A stretch of 64,000 bases of DNA from Pseudomonas sivasensis (GCF_013778505.1 NZ_JAAOWU010000021.1:29870-93869); one strand, 5' to 3'; numbered from the stretch's first letter, positions 44,217-54,400 are shown. The notes: generated from the sequence alone by a model not told the origin. Program-made: numbers and translations.

Positions 44217-45104
44217 TCAGCGAGGCAGGGCAGAGTGTTTGGAATATCCGAGCATCTGATCGTAAAGATCATGGCGTCGGTCTCTTTGCAGATCGTTGAG
44301 ACTGTTCCAGATCGGTGCGCTGCGGGCGCTGGTGATGTCGATATCGGCGAACAAAATCTCCTGACGATTTGCCGATGCTACTGCGCCGATCGGCCAGCCA
44401 TTGGTTCCTGCGATCAGCGAGCATCCAAGGTAGCGCGCATCCCGCTCTTCACCGATGCGGCTGGCGGCAGCGATAAACACGTTGTTCACATGGGCTGCTG
44501 TCATCGTCAAATACGACGCCATGCACTTTCCGGCGTCATCGAAAAGAGGTGGTGGCGTCCACACCCAGTTGTTCAGACTGCAAATGATATCGGCACCTTG
44601 CTGACTGAGAATGCGCGGTACCTCTGGGAACCAGATGTCCCAGCAAATCAGCAGGCCGATGCGACCAATCGGCGTTTCGAATACCGGAAATCCTGTATCT
44701 CCAGGGGTGAACCAGAGTTTTTCCAGGTTCCACAAATGGGCCTTGCGGTACTTGCCTATAAACCCACCGGGACCTATCAATACCGCTGTGTTGAACAGCT
44801 GCATCCCGTCGATCTCGCTAAGACCGGCCACCAGATACACGTTGTGCTGACGGGCAAAATCTATCCACTCCCGCATGCTCTGCCCGCTGGGTACCGTCTC
44901 CGCATGATCAAAGGCGTCTTGGCGACTGCTGAAGAAGTACCCGCAGTTGGAAAGCTCGGGCAGTACTATCAGATTGGCACCGCCGTTTGCTGCTTCGGTG
45001 GCCAGCACGAGGCTCTGGCGTAGGTTTTCACTTCGATTGCGCACGCCCACCTGAGGATCGAACTGAATGACGGCGACGCGGGCAGGGCTTGTTGGTTCGC
45101 TCAT
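44217..45104 (-). CDS. Nitrilase-superfamily amidase (carbon-nitrogen hydrolase)
   Basis: 295 residues. The Glu-Lys-Cys triad is visible: Glu in LIVLPELSNCGYFF, Lys in GKYRKAHLWNLE, Cys in IGLLICWDIWFPEVPR. The arrangement and length resemble N-carbamoylputrescine amidase, beta-ureidopropionase and R-amidase branches; the end DLYDQMLGYSKHSALP is distinctive. Substrate unknown. A 16-bp perfect palindrome lies 24 bases upstream of the ATG. First gene of a two-gene unit with the duplicated membrane protein. Confidence 0.87.
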   Translation of the reverse strand: MSEPTSPARVAVIQFDPQVGVRNRSENLRQSLVLATEAANGGANLIVLPELSNCGYFFSSRQDAFDHAETVPSGQSMREWIDFARQHNVYLVAGLSEIDGMQLFNTAVLIGPGGFIGKYRKAHLWNLEKLWFTPGDTGFPVFETPIGRIGLLICWDIWFPEVPRILSQQGADIICSLNNWVWTPPPLFDDAGKCMASYLTMTAAHVNNVFIAAASRIGEERDARYLGCSLIAGTNGWPIGAVASANRQEILFADIDITSARSAPIWNSLNDLQRDRRHDLYDQMLGYSKHSALPR

Positions 45105-45127
45105 GGAGGTGACCTCTTATTGTTATG

Positions 45128-45143
45128 CAACCAACGTTGGTTG
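45128..45143. promoter_or_regulatory. Perfect 16-bp palindrome upstream of the amidase, candidate operator
   Basis: CAACCAACGTTGGTTG. It ends 24 bases before the amidase ATG, with CATAACAAT and a GAGGT ribosome site between. No regulator gene is adjacent. Confidence 0.7.
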
Positions 45144-45337
45144 GATGTTTATAAAAGGCGATGAGATGTTTGGAGAAAAGTCGGATGGTTCCTGCTGCGT
45201 TGTAGTTAAGTTCTCTAACTCTGATTTAGCGGTCTGTGCTGAAACCCCACTCCGAGGAATAAGTCCTTGAAGGGAGAACGGTTGTAGCCAAGCAACTGAT
45301 CCGCACGACGCGGAGTACGTTGGCGCAAAGGCTTTTT

Positions 45338-45365
45338 GTGGAGAGGGAGCAAACTCCCTCTCCAC
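45338..45365. repeat. REP hairpin
   Basis: GTGGAGAGGGAG-CAAA-CTCCCTCTCCAC: a perfect 12-bp stem, typical of Pseudomonas REP elements. Confidence 0.8.
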
Positions 45366-45382
45366 GGAGGCCGATTGTGCCT

Positions 45383-45622
45383 TTAGCGCGGCTGCATACA
45401 CTCCAGTGACCGATCCACCATCACACTGGCCATGTCCGCCGGGTGCATGGCGGAAAGCATCAGCGTTTGTGAGTACCGTCCAGTTGATCACCAGCCTTCT
45501 GTGCTGCAACGGTGGCGCAACGCAGCACATTGCTGGCGTGGGTCAGGGCGTTTTCGAAGCTGAGGTCTGGGGTGGTGGTGAAAAATTGCAGTTCTGGGGC
45601 GGGCGAGGACGATTTGGTCCAT
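45383..45622 (-). pseudogene. Frameshifted DUF3077 gene
   Basis: Reading on minus, ATG 45622 gives MDQIVLARP, then the similarity moves to another frame: PELQFFTTTPDLSFENALTHASNVLRCATV ... KAGDQLDGTHKR and stop. It moves again to LMLSAMHPADMASVMVDRSLECMQPR and a stop at 45383. Joined, these make one DUF3077 protein (pseudomonad family, about 80 residues) with two frame disruptions; adding one base near 45450 would restore the second. Either a decayed gene or sequencing errors. DUF3077 function unknown. Confidence 0.7.
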
Positions 45623-45748
45623 GGGTTTAACCCCAGATCTAAATGGTTCCCACGCAGAACATGCGGGCGTTCAGTGGTTCTCTTGCACTTGCCAATCCCA
45701 CCCAATTCTGGGAAAAACCCACCCTCTACGCCTTCAACGAGAACCCCC

Positions 45749-46093
45749 ATGAGCAACAACGAACTCCAGATCACCGACACCCGGCCTGGCACCGGCAAAG
45801 CCGTCGTCAAGGGCGCGCTGATCACCACTCAATACACAGGCACCTTGGAAGATGGCACGGTGTTCGATTCGTCTTGGGAGCGGGGCAAGCCGTTCCAGTG
45901 TGTGATCGGTACCGGTCGTGTCATCAAAGGTTGGGACCAGGGCTTGATGGGCATGCAGGTGGGTGGTGTGCGTACGTTGCACGTGCCGGCGCATCTGGCT
46001 TATGGCGAGCGCTCCATGGGCGCGCATATCAAGCCCAACAGCAATCTGCGCTTTGAGATCGAGTTGTTGGAAGTACTGACGCGGGATGAATGA
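45749..46093 (+). CDS. FKBP-type peptidyl-prolyl cis-trans isomerase
   Basis: 114 residues, one FKBP domain without signal peptide: GALITTQYTGTLEDGTVFDSSWERGKPFQCVIGTGRVIKGWDQGLMGM, then LAYGERSMGAHIKPNSNLRFEIELL. The aromatic pocket residues (Tyr, Phe-Asp, Phe, Val-Ile, Trp, Tyr) are retained. Cytoplasmic proline isomerase. Start ATG 45749 (MSNNELQITDTRPG). Followed after 15 bases by a GNAT gene. Confidence 0.92.
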   Translation: MSNNELQITDTRPGTGKAVVKGALITTQYTGTLEDGTVFDSSWERGKPFQCVIGTGRVIKGWDQGLMGMQVGGVRTLHVPAHLAYGERSMGAHIKPNSNLRFEIELLEVLTRDE

Positions 46094-46108
46094 GAAGAGT
46101 CGAGCGAT

Positions 46109-46702
46109 ATGGATATCAACTGCACCATCAAGGACGTTTATATAGTTGAACTGGGGGCCGGCGATGAGGCTGAGCTCCAGCGTTTTTTTGAGCGGGCGCC
46201 GGATTACTTCATGGCGGTTAACGGCGAGCCTGCCAGGCCAACCGAAGCGCACGAAGCGTTGCAGAACCAGCTTCCCCCGGGCTGGCGTTGCAGCCGGATC
46301 TACTGGTTGGGTTATCGCGGTGCGGACGGGCAACTGGTCGCCGTGGTGAATATTGCGGCCGATTTGCTCGCAGATGGCGTATGGCATATCGGTCTGCTGC
46401 TGGTGGATGCCCGTTTTCATGGCACTGGACTGGCGCAGCAGGTGCATGCGGATCTTCAAGCGTGGGCGATCGAAAATGGCGCTCGGTGGCTGCGGCTGAC
46501 AGTGGTTGTTGGCAATTCCAAGGCCGAGCGTTTCTGGCCGAAGCTCGGCTATGTCGAGGTGCGCACCCGCGAGGGAATCAGGATGGGCCGCCAGGTGAAC
46601 CATGTGTCGATCCAGGTCAAGGTTCTGGCCGAAGGGCAGCTTGATGGGTATCTGGCATTGGTTGCCCAGGATCGCGCCCTCCCACATTTTGATCCTCAGT
46701 GA
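46109..46702 (+). CDS. GNAT family N-acetyltransferase
   Basis: 197 residues. GNAT core in the C-terminal two thirds: WHIGLLLVDARFHGTGLAQQVHADLQAWA, an R/Q-x-x-G-x-G/A-like acetyl-CoA loop, then LRLTVVVGNSKAERFWPKLGYVEVRTR. The N-terminus (EAELQRFFERAPDYFMAVNGEPARP) is like the pattern in several small-molecule acetyltransferases. Acceptor unknown. Likely co-transcribed with the FKBP gene. Confidence 0.85.
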   Translation: MDINCTIKDVYIVELGAGDEAELQRFFERAPDYFMAVNGEPARPTEAHEALQNQLPPGWRCSRIYWLGYRGADGQLVAVVNIAADLLADGVWHIGLLLVDARFHGTGLAQQVHADLQAWAIENGARWLRLTVVVGNSKAERFWPKLGYVEVRTREGIRMGRQVNHVSIQVKVLAEGQLDGYLALVAQDRALPHFDPQ

Positions 46703-47144
46703 GCTCAGGAAAACGCCTACCTGAACCCATCCTGAAGAATCTTCTTATTCATCATGCGGAAACTTTCCTACGGTTTACTCTCCTGAAGTCGGGGCGTAAG
46801 CTTCGCGCGTTTTCATCAATAGCGGAGACCCTCAGTGGGTACTTGTTCGAGTGACAGTAGTCGGCCGGTTTCGGTAACCGGCATAGGCTTGGCAAGGTAA
46901 CGCGCATTTATCCGATGCCGTTGTCTCGCCATCAAAGCGAGAAGCGGCATCCCGACAGCGGCCAGTTCTGGTGCTGTCTCGATCCTCTTTCATCGACGCT
47001 GACCAGCACCTGAGTGACCTCAGGATGCTACGGACGCGCCTGCCTTTTGCGGCGGGCGGGCCAAGCTGACTGCGCCTGTCTGACAGGCGTGGTGCGCAGC
47101 GGCAGTACCTGCACGACGGTTTTTCCTCGCGCAGGAGTAACACC
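46703..47144 (+). promoter_or_regulatory. 442-bp leader region of mgtA, with small ORF at 46915-47013
   Basis: Long gap before mgtA, as is common for Mg2+-controlled leaders. It contains a hairpin GCCGGTT-TCGGT-AACCGGC (46864-46882), a 32-codon frame MPLSRHQSEKRHPDSG ... TST (ATG 46915, stop 47011-47013) without a good ribosome site, and a 17-bp palindrome at 47073. No match to a known Mg2+ riboswitch that I can confirm. Confidence 0.4.
47073..47089. repeat. 17-bp palindrome CGCCTGTC-T-GACAGGCG
   Basis: Perfect 8-bp arms around one base, about 55 bp upstream of the mgtA start; protein binding site or cruciform-capable hairpin. Confidence 0.6.
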
Positions 47145-49850
47145 ATGAACCTCACTCTGTTGAAAGAGTTCTTCGCCGGCTTCCTGCGGACCCGGCACAT
47201 CGCCCGGCACTTCCGTCGCCTGGCCATGCTCGAAACCGTCACCGACGCCAGCGTCAGCCGCGAAGTGCCGCCGACCCTGGCGCAAACCCTGGTGGCCGCA
47301 GCCAACAGCAGCACCACGCAATTGCTCGGCACGTTGGGCAGTCATGCCGAGGGCTTGAACACCCAGGAAGCCGATGCCCTGCGTGTGCAACACGGCCTCA
47401 ATGAAGTCGAGCACGAGCAGCCGCTGCCGTGGTGGGTGCATCTGTGGCACTGCTACAAAAACCCCTTCAACCTGTTGCTGACCTTGCTGGCGGTGATCTC
47501 CTGGCTGACCGAAGACATGAAGGCCGCCACGGTGATTTTCTCCATGGTGGTGCTCTCGACGCTGCTGCGTTTCTGGCAGGAGGCCAAGTCGAACAAGGCT
47601 GCCGATGCCTTGAAAGCCATGGTCAGCAACACCGCCACGGTGCTGCGTCGTGATGAGGCCAAGCGCGTCGAGTTGCCGATCAAGCAGTTGGTGCCCGGCG
47701 ACCTGATCGTGCTGTCGGCCGGCGACATGATTCCCGCCGATTGCCGCGTGCTCAGTGCCAAGGACCTGTTTGTGAGCCAGGCGGCGATGACCGGTGAGTC
47801 GATGCCGGTGGAGAAGTTCGCCCAGCATCAGGACGCCAATACCCGCAATCCTCTGGATCTGGACAACATCCTGTTCATGGGCACCAACGTGGTGTCCGGT
47901 GCGGCGACGGCGGTGATCCTGACCACCGGCAACAACACCTACTTCGGTGCCCTGGCCCAGCGCGTGACCGCCACTGATCGCGCTACCACCTCGTTCCAGC
48001 ATGGGGTGAACAAAGTCAGTTGGTTGCTGATCCGCTTTATGTTTGTGATGGCGCCGTTGGTGCTGTTTATCAACGGCTTCACCAAGGGCGACTGGACCGA
48101 GGCGCTGCTGTTCGCGCTGTCGATTGCCGTGGGGCTGACCCCTGAAATGCTGCCGATGATCGTCACGTCCACCCTGGCCAAGGGCGCGGTGTTTTTGTCG
48201 CGCAAGAAGGTCATCGTCAAGCGCCTGGACGCGATCCAGAACTTCGGCGCGATGGACGTGCTGTGCACTGACAAGACCGGCACCCTGACCCAGGACAAGA
48301 TTTTCCTGGCGCGCCATGTGGATGTGTGGGGTGAAGAATCCGACGACGTATTGGAAATGGCCTACCTCAACAGCTACTACCAGACTGGCCTGAAGAACCT
48401 GCTGGACGTGGCGGTGCTGGAACATGTGGAGGTGCATCGCGAGCTTAAAGTCGGCACCGCCTTCCATAAGGTCGACGAGATCCCATTCGACTTCAACCGC
48501 CGCCGTATGTCGGTGGTCGTCGCCGAGCAAGGCTTGCCGCACCTGCTGATCTGCAAGGGCGCCGTGGAAGAGATCCTCTCGGTGTGCAACAGCGTGCGCC
48601 ATGGCGATACCAATGAAGCACTCACCGATGAGCTGTTGGCGCGCATTCGCCAAGTGACCGCAGCGTTCAACGAAGAAGGCCTGCGTGTGGTGGCCGTGGC
48701 TGCGCAACCGATGGAACCTGGGCGCGACACCTACAGCTTGGCAGATGAGAACAACCTGACATTGATCGGCTATGTGGCCTTCCTCGACCCGCCCAAGGAA
48801 AGCACCGCGCCTGCGCTGAAAGCCCTGAAAGCCCACGGTGTTGCGGTCAAAGTACTGACCGGTGATAACGAGCTGGTCACTGCAAAAATCTGCCGCGAAG
48901 TGGGATTGGAGCAACAAGGTCTGTTGATGGGCAACGACATCGAAGACATGACCGACGCTGAGTTGGCCAGGGCCGTGGAAACCACCAATGTGTTCGCCAA
49001 GCTGACGCCCAGCCATAAGGAGCGCATTGTGCGCCTGCTCAAGGCCAACGGGCATGTGGTGGGTTTCATGGGCGACGGCATCAACGATGCACCGGCGCTG
49101 CGCACGGCGGACATCGGTATTTCGGTGGACAGCGCGGTGGACATCGCCAAGGAAGCGGCCGACATCATCCTGTTGGAAAAGAGCCTGATGGTCCTGGAGG
49201 AGGGCGTGCTGGAGGGCCGCCGCACTTTTGCCAACATGCTCAAGTACATCAAAATGACCGCCAGCTCCAACTTCGGCAACGTGTTCTCGGTGCTGGTGGC
49301 GAGTGCGTTTATCCCGTTTCTGCCGATGCTGCCGATGCACCTGCTCGTGCAAAACCTGCTGTATGACATTTCCCAGATTGCGATCCCGTTCGACCACGTC
49401 GATGACGAGATGCTGGCCAAGCCGCAACGCTGGCAGCCGGGGGATGTGGGGCGCTTCATGCTGTTTTTCGGGCCTATCAGTTCGATCTTTGACATCACCA
49501 CGTTCGCACTCATGTGGTACGTGTTCGATGCCAACACACCAGACCATCAGACGCTGTTCCAGTCGGGCTGGTTTGTGGTGGGGCTGCTGACCCAGACGCT
49601 GATCGTGCACATGATTCGCACCCCGAAAATCCCGTTCCTGCAAAGCCGTGCGGCGATGCCGTTGATGGTGATGACGGGCGTGATCATGGCCGTGGGGATC
49701 TTCCTGCCAATGGGCCCGCTGGCGCACTACTTCAAATTACAGGCGCTGCCGTCGCTGTACTTTGTGTTTTTGCCGGTGATCCTGCTGGCGTACATGGCGC
49801 TGACCCAAGCGGTGAAGGGCTACTACATCCGTAAGTTTGGCTGGCAATGA
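47145..49850 (+). CDS. mgtA: Magnesium-importing P-type ATPase MgtA
   Basis: 901 residues, P3B-type ATPase importing Mg2+. Phosphorylated Asp376 in DVLCTDKTGTLTQDK; actuator motif SQAAMTGESMPVEK; hinge FMGDGINDAPALRTADIGIS; ion-site segment SIAVGLTPEMLPMIVTSTLAKGA. N-terminal extension of about 90 residues (hydrophilic) as usual for MgtA. ATG 47145 follows CGCAGGAG. The mgtC gene follows 16 bases later, so the two form the common Mg2+-starvation pair (PhoPQ-regulated in P. aeruginosa; not shown here). Confidence 0.95.
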   Translation: MNLTLLKEFFAGFLRTRHIARHFRRLAMLETVTDASVSREVPPTLAQTLVAAANSSTTQLLGTLGSHAEGLNTQEADALRVQHGLNEVEHEQPLPWWVHLWHCYKNPFNLLLTLLAVISWLTEDMKAATVIFSMVVLSTLLRFWQEAKSNKAADALKAMVSNTATVLRRDEAKRVELPIKQLVPGDLIVLSAGDMIPADCRVLSAKDLFVSQAAMTGESMPVEKFAQHQDANTRNPLDLDNILFMGTNVVSGAATAVILTTGNNTYFGALAQRVTATDRATTSFQHGVNKVSWLLIRFMFVMAPLVLFINGFTKGDWTEALLFALSIAVGLTPEMLPMIVTSTLAKGAVFLSRKKVIVKRLDAIQNFGAMDVLCTDKTGTLTQDKIFLARHVDVWGEESDDVLEMAYLNSYYQTGLKNLLDVAVLEHVEVHRELKVGTAFHKVDEIPFDFNRRRMSVVVAEQGLPHLLICKGAVEEILSVCNSVRHGDTNEALTDELLARIRQVTAAFNEEGLRVVAVAAQPMEPGRDTYSLADENNLTLIGYVAFLDPPKESTAPALKALKAHGVAVKVLTGDNELVTAKICREVGLEQQGLLMGNDIEDMTDAELARAVETTNVFAKLTPSHKERIVRLLKANGHVVGFMGDGINDAPALRTADIGISVDSAVDIAKEAADIILLEKSLMVLEEGVLEGRRTFANMLKYIKMTASSNFGNVFSVLVASAFIPFLPMLPMHLLVQNLLYDISQIAIPFDHVDDEMLAKPQRWQPGDVGRFMLFFGPISSIFDITTFALMWYVFDANTPDHQTLFQSGWFVVGLLTQTLIVHMIRTPKIPFLQSRAAMPLMVMTGVIMAVGIFLPMGPLAHYFKLQALPSLYFVFLPVILLAYMALTQAVKGYYIRKFGWQ

Positions 49851-49866
49851 ATAGGGAAGCTCTCCT

Positions 49867-50583
49867 ATGCAAGCAATCAACAACATCAACCTCAACTCCC
49901 TGATTGACACCCTGGTCAGCCTCACCGCCGCGTTTATCCTCGGTGGCCTGATCGGTTTCGAGCGCCAGTACCGGCAGCGCACGGCGGGCCTGCGCACCAA
50001 TGTGCTGGTGGCGGTGGGGGCAGCGATTTTTGTCGACATGGCCAACCGACTCGGTGGCGCGGAAGGCGCGGTGCGAGTGGTTGCGTATGTGGTGTCGGGC
50101 ATCGGCTTTCTTGGTGCCGGCGTGATCATGCGCGAAGAAGGCAATGTGCGTGGCCTCAATACCGCCGCCACGCTGTGGGCGTCGGCGGCCGTGGGGGCGT
50201 GTGCCGGTGCCGACCTGGTGCTCGAAGCGTTGCTGGGCACGCTGTTTGTGCTGGCGGCCAATACCTTGCTGCGGCCAATCGTCAATAACATCAACCGCCA
50301 GCCGCTGGATGTGGTGTCGGCGGAAGTCACCAACATCCTGTATGTGATTGCCCGACGTACCCAGCAAACCGCGGTATTGGCGTTGCTGGAATCCGAACTC
50401 GCGCGCTGTAACTACCCTGCCAGTGATGTCGACGTGCGTCCGTTCGGCACCGAGGAGGTGGAAATCGAAGCCACACTGGCGGTGACGTCGGTCGACGGTG
50501 ACGAGTTGGACGCCCTGGTGGTGCGGATTTCCAGGTCGACGCTGGTGGTACAGGCCTTCTGGAGCCCGAGTACCACCGAGTAA
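49867..50583 (+). CDS. mgtC: MgtC/SapB family protein
   Basis: 238 residues. N-terminal membrane domain with the family signature LTAAFILGGLIGFERQYRQRTAGLRTNVLVAVGAA and SGIGFLGAGVIMREEGNVRGLNTAATLWASAAVG; C-terminal ACT-like soluble domain (about 155-238). MgtC proteins support growth in low Mg2+ and intracellular survival, in part by inhibiting F1Fo ATP synthase. Second gene of mgtA-mgtC. Confidence 0.92.
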   Translation: MQAINNINLNSLIDTLVSLTAAFILGGLIGFERQYRQRTAGLRTNVLVAVGAAIFVDMANRLGGAEGAVRVVAYVVSGIGFLGAGVIMREEGNVRGLNTAATLWASAAVGACAGADLVLEALLGTLFVLAANTLLRPIVNNINRQPLDVVSAEVTNILYVIARRTQQTAVLALLESELARCNYPASDVDVRPFGTEEVEIEATLAVTSVDGDELDALVVRISRSTLVVQAFWSPSTTE

Positions 50584-50864
50584 CGTTCGATGACTCAACC
50601 TTGCTGTGCCGAGGAAAAGTCCTACATTTAGTCGAGATTATCCCTTCATTGGAAAAAACAGTCGGTTGTTAAGGTTGCGCGCTTGCGCCTGCTCAGGAAT
50701 CAAGGCGCGGCTTTACGTGTTTACTGTTTTTTTCAAAAGGAGGGGCCTTTACTGCCTGAGTTGTCGTAGGGAGTAATCAGCACCGTTTGTCGGAACTGTT
50801 ACTTTTCACAGGTAGTTGGGTCTCGCGTGATATGTAAGCGTACTGATCTTCTCAGGGGAGTCTT

Positions 50865-51494
50865 ATGAGCAACAAAGCTTTAATAGTGGATGACCACCCT
50901 TTTATACGCGCCACCGTCAAATATCTGCTGAAGCAGGAGGGCTTCGACAAAATCTACCAGGCGGGTAACGGCGCTGACGCCATGCAGATTGCTCGCGAAA
51001 CCCGCCCTGACCTAATCATTCTTGACCTGGCGATGCCTAAGCTCGGTGGGTTGGAGGTGATCAGCCGGATCAAGGCGCTGGAGCTGCCTTGCAGGATCCT
51101 GGTGCTGACCTCTTATCTGGCGGTGTTCTTTTCGACTCGTTGCATGCGCGCTGGTGCGATGGGGTTTGTCGCCAAGACAGGTGAACTTGATGAGCTGCAG
51201 AAGGCGATCAGGGCGATCAGGTCTGGCTACAGTTGCTTCCCCAGCCTGCCCACCAGTTCGGTGCGTCGCGACGATTTGCAGTCCACTGAGCAGGAGTTGG
51301 TGGCGGCGCTGTCTGACCGCGAATTGACGGTGTTGCAAAAGCTGGCGCTGGGCCTGGGTAACAAGGAGATCGCCGAGGACATGCTGTTGAGCCATAAGAC
51401 CATCAGTACCTACAAAACGCGGCTCAAGGAGAAGTTGCGCATGTCCTCGGTGGTTCATCTGTCCAAGTTTGCCCAGCGCAATCATCTGATCTGA
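50865..51494 (+). CDS. BvgA-like response regulator
   Basis: 209 residues, NarL/FixJ type. Receiver with Asp9-Asp10 and phospho-Asp54 (PDLIILDLAMPKLGG), Lys in GFVAKTGELDEL; LuxR-type HTH at about 145-205 (LSDRELTVLQKLALGLGNKEIAEDML, SHKTISTYKTRLKEKL). Partner of the hybrid kinase that starts one base after its stop. The 281-bp region upstream of it (50584-50864) has no gene and holds its promoter. Target genes unknown. Confidence 0.9.
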   Translation: MSNKALIVDDHPFIRATVKYLLKQEGFDKIYQAGNGADAMQIARETRPDLIILDLAMPKLGGLEVISRIKALELPCRILVLTSYLAVFFSTRCMRAGAMGFVAKTGELDELQKAIRAIRSGYSCFPSLPTSSVRRDDLQSTEQELVAALSDRELTVLQKLALGLGNKEIAEDMLLSHKTISTYKTRLKEKLRMSSVVHLSKFAQRNHLI

Positions 51495-51495
51495 A

Positions 51496-54400
51496 ATGAT
51501 TACCTCCCGGCTGGCGAAACACGCGGCCATCCTGCTGATGGGGCTGTTGCCTTGGGCGGCGATGGCCATCGAAGCACCCCGCGACCTGAGACTGCTGGGT
51601 CACTCCACTTTTGCAAACCCTTCTGTAGTGTTGGACGAGGCCGACTGGCGCTGGCTGCGCGAGCGGCGCACGCTGTCGATGGGCGTGTCGGCCCCTGATT
51701 TCGCCCCCTTTGACCTGAGCAGCAACAACGATGAATTGGAGGGCATTACCGCAGACTATGCGGCACTGGTCGCCCAGGCACTGAATGTCTCGATCGACGT
51801 GAAGCGGTACGACACCCGCGATGAGGTGATCGATGCCCTCAAGGCCGGCGAGGTAGATTTTGTGGGGTCGGCCAATGGCTATGAGGCGGCTGACTCGGAG
51901 TTGGTACTGTCCCGTTCTTACGCCAATGACCAACCTGCGCTGGTAACGCGCGCAGGGGAAAGCCAGGCGCTGAAAGCTGACCTTTCGGGTAAGCGCGTGG
52001 CGATGCTCTACCACTACATGCAGCCCGACGCCGTTCAGACGTTTTATCCCAATGCACAGTTGCTCTTATTTGCCTCGGCCTTCGAAGCCATAGGTGCTGT
52101 CGCGTTCGGCCAGGCCGATGTGTACCTGGGGGACGCTATTAGCACTCGTTATCTGATCAACAAGAACCACCTCAACAACGTGCGCATGGCGGATTTTTCC
52201 GCACTGGAGGTCAACCCTTTCGGGTTCGCATTCGCCAAGGACAATACACGCCTGTTGGGCATCATCAACGCTGCTTTGGCCGACGTTCCGGCCAGCCAGC
52301 AGCTGGAAATCCTACGTCGTTGGAGTGCCGGTGGCAGCGGGTTTCTGGAGGCGGATCAGCTGCGCTTGAGTGAAAGCGAGCAACGCTGGCTGGAGAAGAA
52401 CCCTCGGGTGAAAATCGCGGTGCTCGACAAGTTTGTGCCGCTGTCTTTTTTCAACGGGCAGGGGCAATTCGAAGGCTTGAGCGCCGAAGTACTGTCGCGC
52501 ATCAGTTTGCGCACAGGCTTGAAGTTCGATGTAGAGCGCGGCAGTTCGCTGCCCGCGCAAATTGATCAGGCCAGCGCGGGTCGTGTGGACATGCTGGCGG
52601 TCGTCACCCCGAGTGCCGAGCGGTCCGAAAAGATCCGTTTTACCCGACCTTACCTGTCCAACCCCTATGTATTGGTGGTGCGTGCCGACGACGAGCAACT
52701 GGTGACCCTGGAAGATATGCCCGGCAAGCGCCTGGCAATCGTTAGCGGCGACAGCCTGGTCGCACAAATCGCCAAGGACTATCCCAATATCGGGTTTGTC
52801 GACGCGCAGAACCCTGAGCAGGCAATGGAATGGGTGGCGAATGGCAGCGTCGATGCGACGGCGGTTTCGCTGATCAGCGCGCGCTACATGATCGCGCGCC
52901 ATTACCTTAAACGTTTGCGTATCACCAGTACGGTCGGGAGGGAGCCTGCGCGGATTACGTTTGGAGTCAACCGCAGCGAACTGGAGTTGTACTCGATCCT
53001 CGACAAGGCATTGTTGAGCATTTCACCCGAAGAAATGGATGAGCTGACCAACCATTGGCGCAGCGAGATCATCATCGAAGACAACTACTGGATGCGTCAC
53101 CGCAATATGATTATCCAAGGGTTCGGCTTAGCCGCGCTGCTGTTGCTGGTGACGCTGGGCTGGGTGTTCTACCTGCGTAATCTGATTCGCAAACGCGCCC
53201 AGGCCGAACGTGCTTTGAGCGACCAGATGCGTTTTATGAGTGTGCTGATTGATGGCACGCCGCACCCCATTTATGTGCGTGATCGCCTGGGTCGCTTGAT
53301 GGCCTGCAATAACGCCTATCTCGATGTATTCGGGTTCAAGTTGGAAGACGTCATCGGTAAAACAGTGGTGGAAACCGATACAGGTAACCCGCCCCAGGCT
53401 CGTTCGTTTCATGCCGATTATTTGCGTTTGATGGAGTTGGGTGAGCCGCAGATCCATGACCGCGTGCTCAAGGTGCCGGGTGGTGGCGTTCTGACCATTT
53501 ACCAGTGGATGCTCCCGTACCGCGATAGCAATGGCAGTGTCGTGGGCATGATTGCGGGCTGGGTGGATGTCAGCGAGCGCCAGCGCTTGTTGCGCCAGTT
53601 GCAGGAAGCGAAGGAGGAGGCTGACGCGGCCAATCGTGCCAAGACTACGTTCCTGGCGACCATGAGTCATGAAATCCGCACTCCCATGAACGCAGTGATC
53701 GGCATGATCGAGCTGGCGCTGAAGAATGCCGAACAGGGCAGGGCTGACCGGGATGCGCTGGAGGTCGCGTCGGTGGCGTCCCGGGGCATGCTGGAGTTGA
53801 TCGGCGATATTCTCGACATTGCACGGATCGAATCCGGCCACCTTTCCCTTAGCCTGGAGCCAGCCAATCTGCACGAACTGTTGGCCTCCGTGGCGCGGGT
53901 GTTTGAGGGGTTGGCGAGGGACAAGGGCCTGTTGCTGCGAGTGGAACTTGACCCTTTGATAGATCGACCCGTGATCGTCGACCCGCTGCGCTTCAAGCAG
54001 GTGGTGTCCAATTTATTGGGCAATGCGATCAAGTTCACCGCCTCCGGTCAAGTGTCGCTGGGCGCCCAGGGCGTACCTGTGTTGGACAGTGACCAACTGA
54101 ACGTGCGGTTGTGGGTGGAGGATTCGGGCATTGGCATCAGCGCCGAAGACCAGCAGCGCTTGTTCAACCCCTTTATCCAATGCAGTAATAATGAGCAGCC
54201 AGGGCGAAGTGGGTCGGGTCTGGGGTTGGTGATCAGCCGTAACCTGTGCGAGATGATGGGCGGTCAACTGCATTTGAGTAGCGTGCTGGGCAAGGGCACG
54301 CGAGTGGACGTGACATTGGCGCTTGCGATGACCACCGCCCTGCCGGTCTCTGCACCGGTCCCGCATATACCGCCTGCCCGTGGGTTAAACATTCTGGTGG

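Noticed and set aside
45123..45530. 135-codon frame on minus downstream of the amidase
   Set aside because: It runs through a REP hairpin and part of the DUF3077 remnant in a different frame; no ribosome site or similarity.
47028..49727. Long open frame on the minus strand opposite mgtA
   Set aside because: It is a codon-bias shadow of mgtA: rich in His, Gln and Arg with no family likeness.
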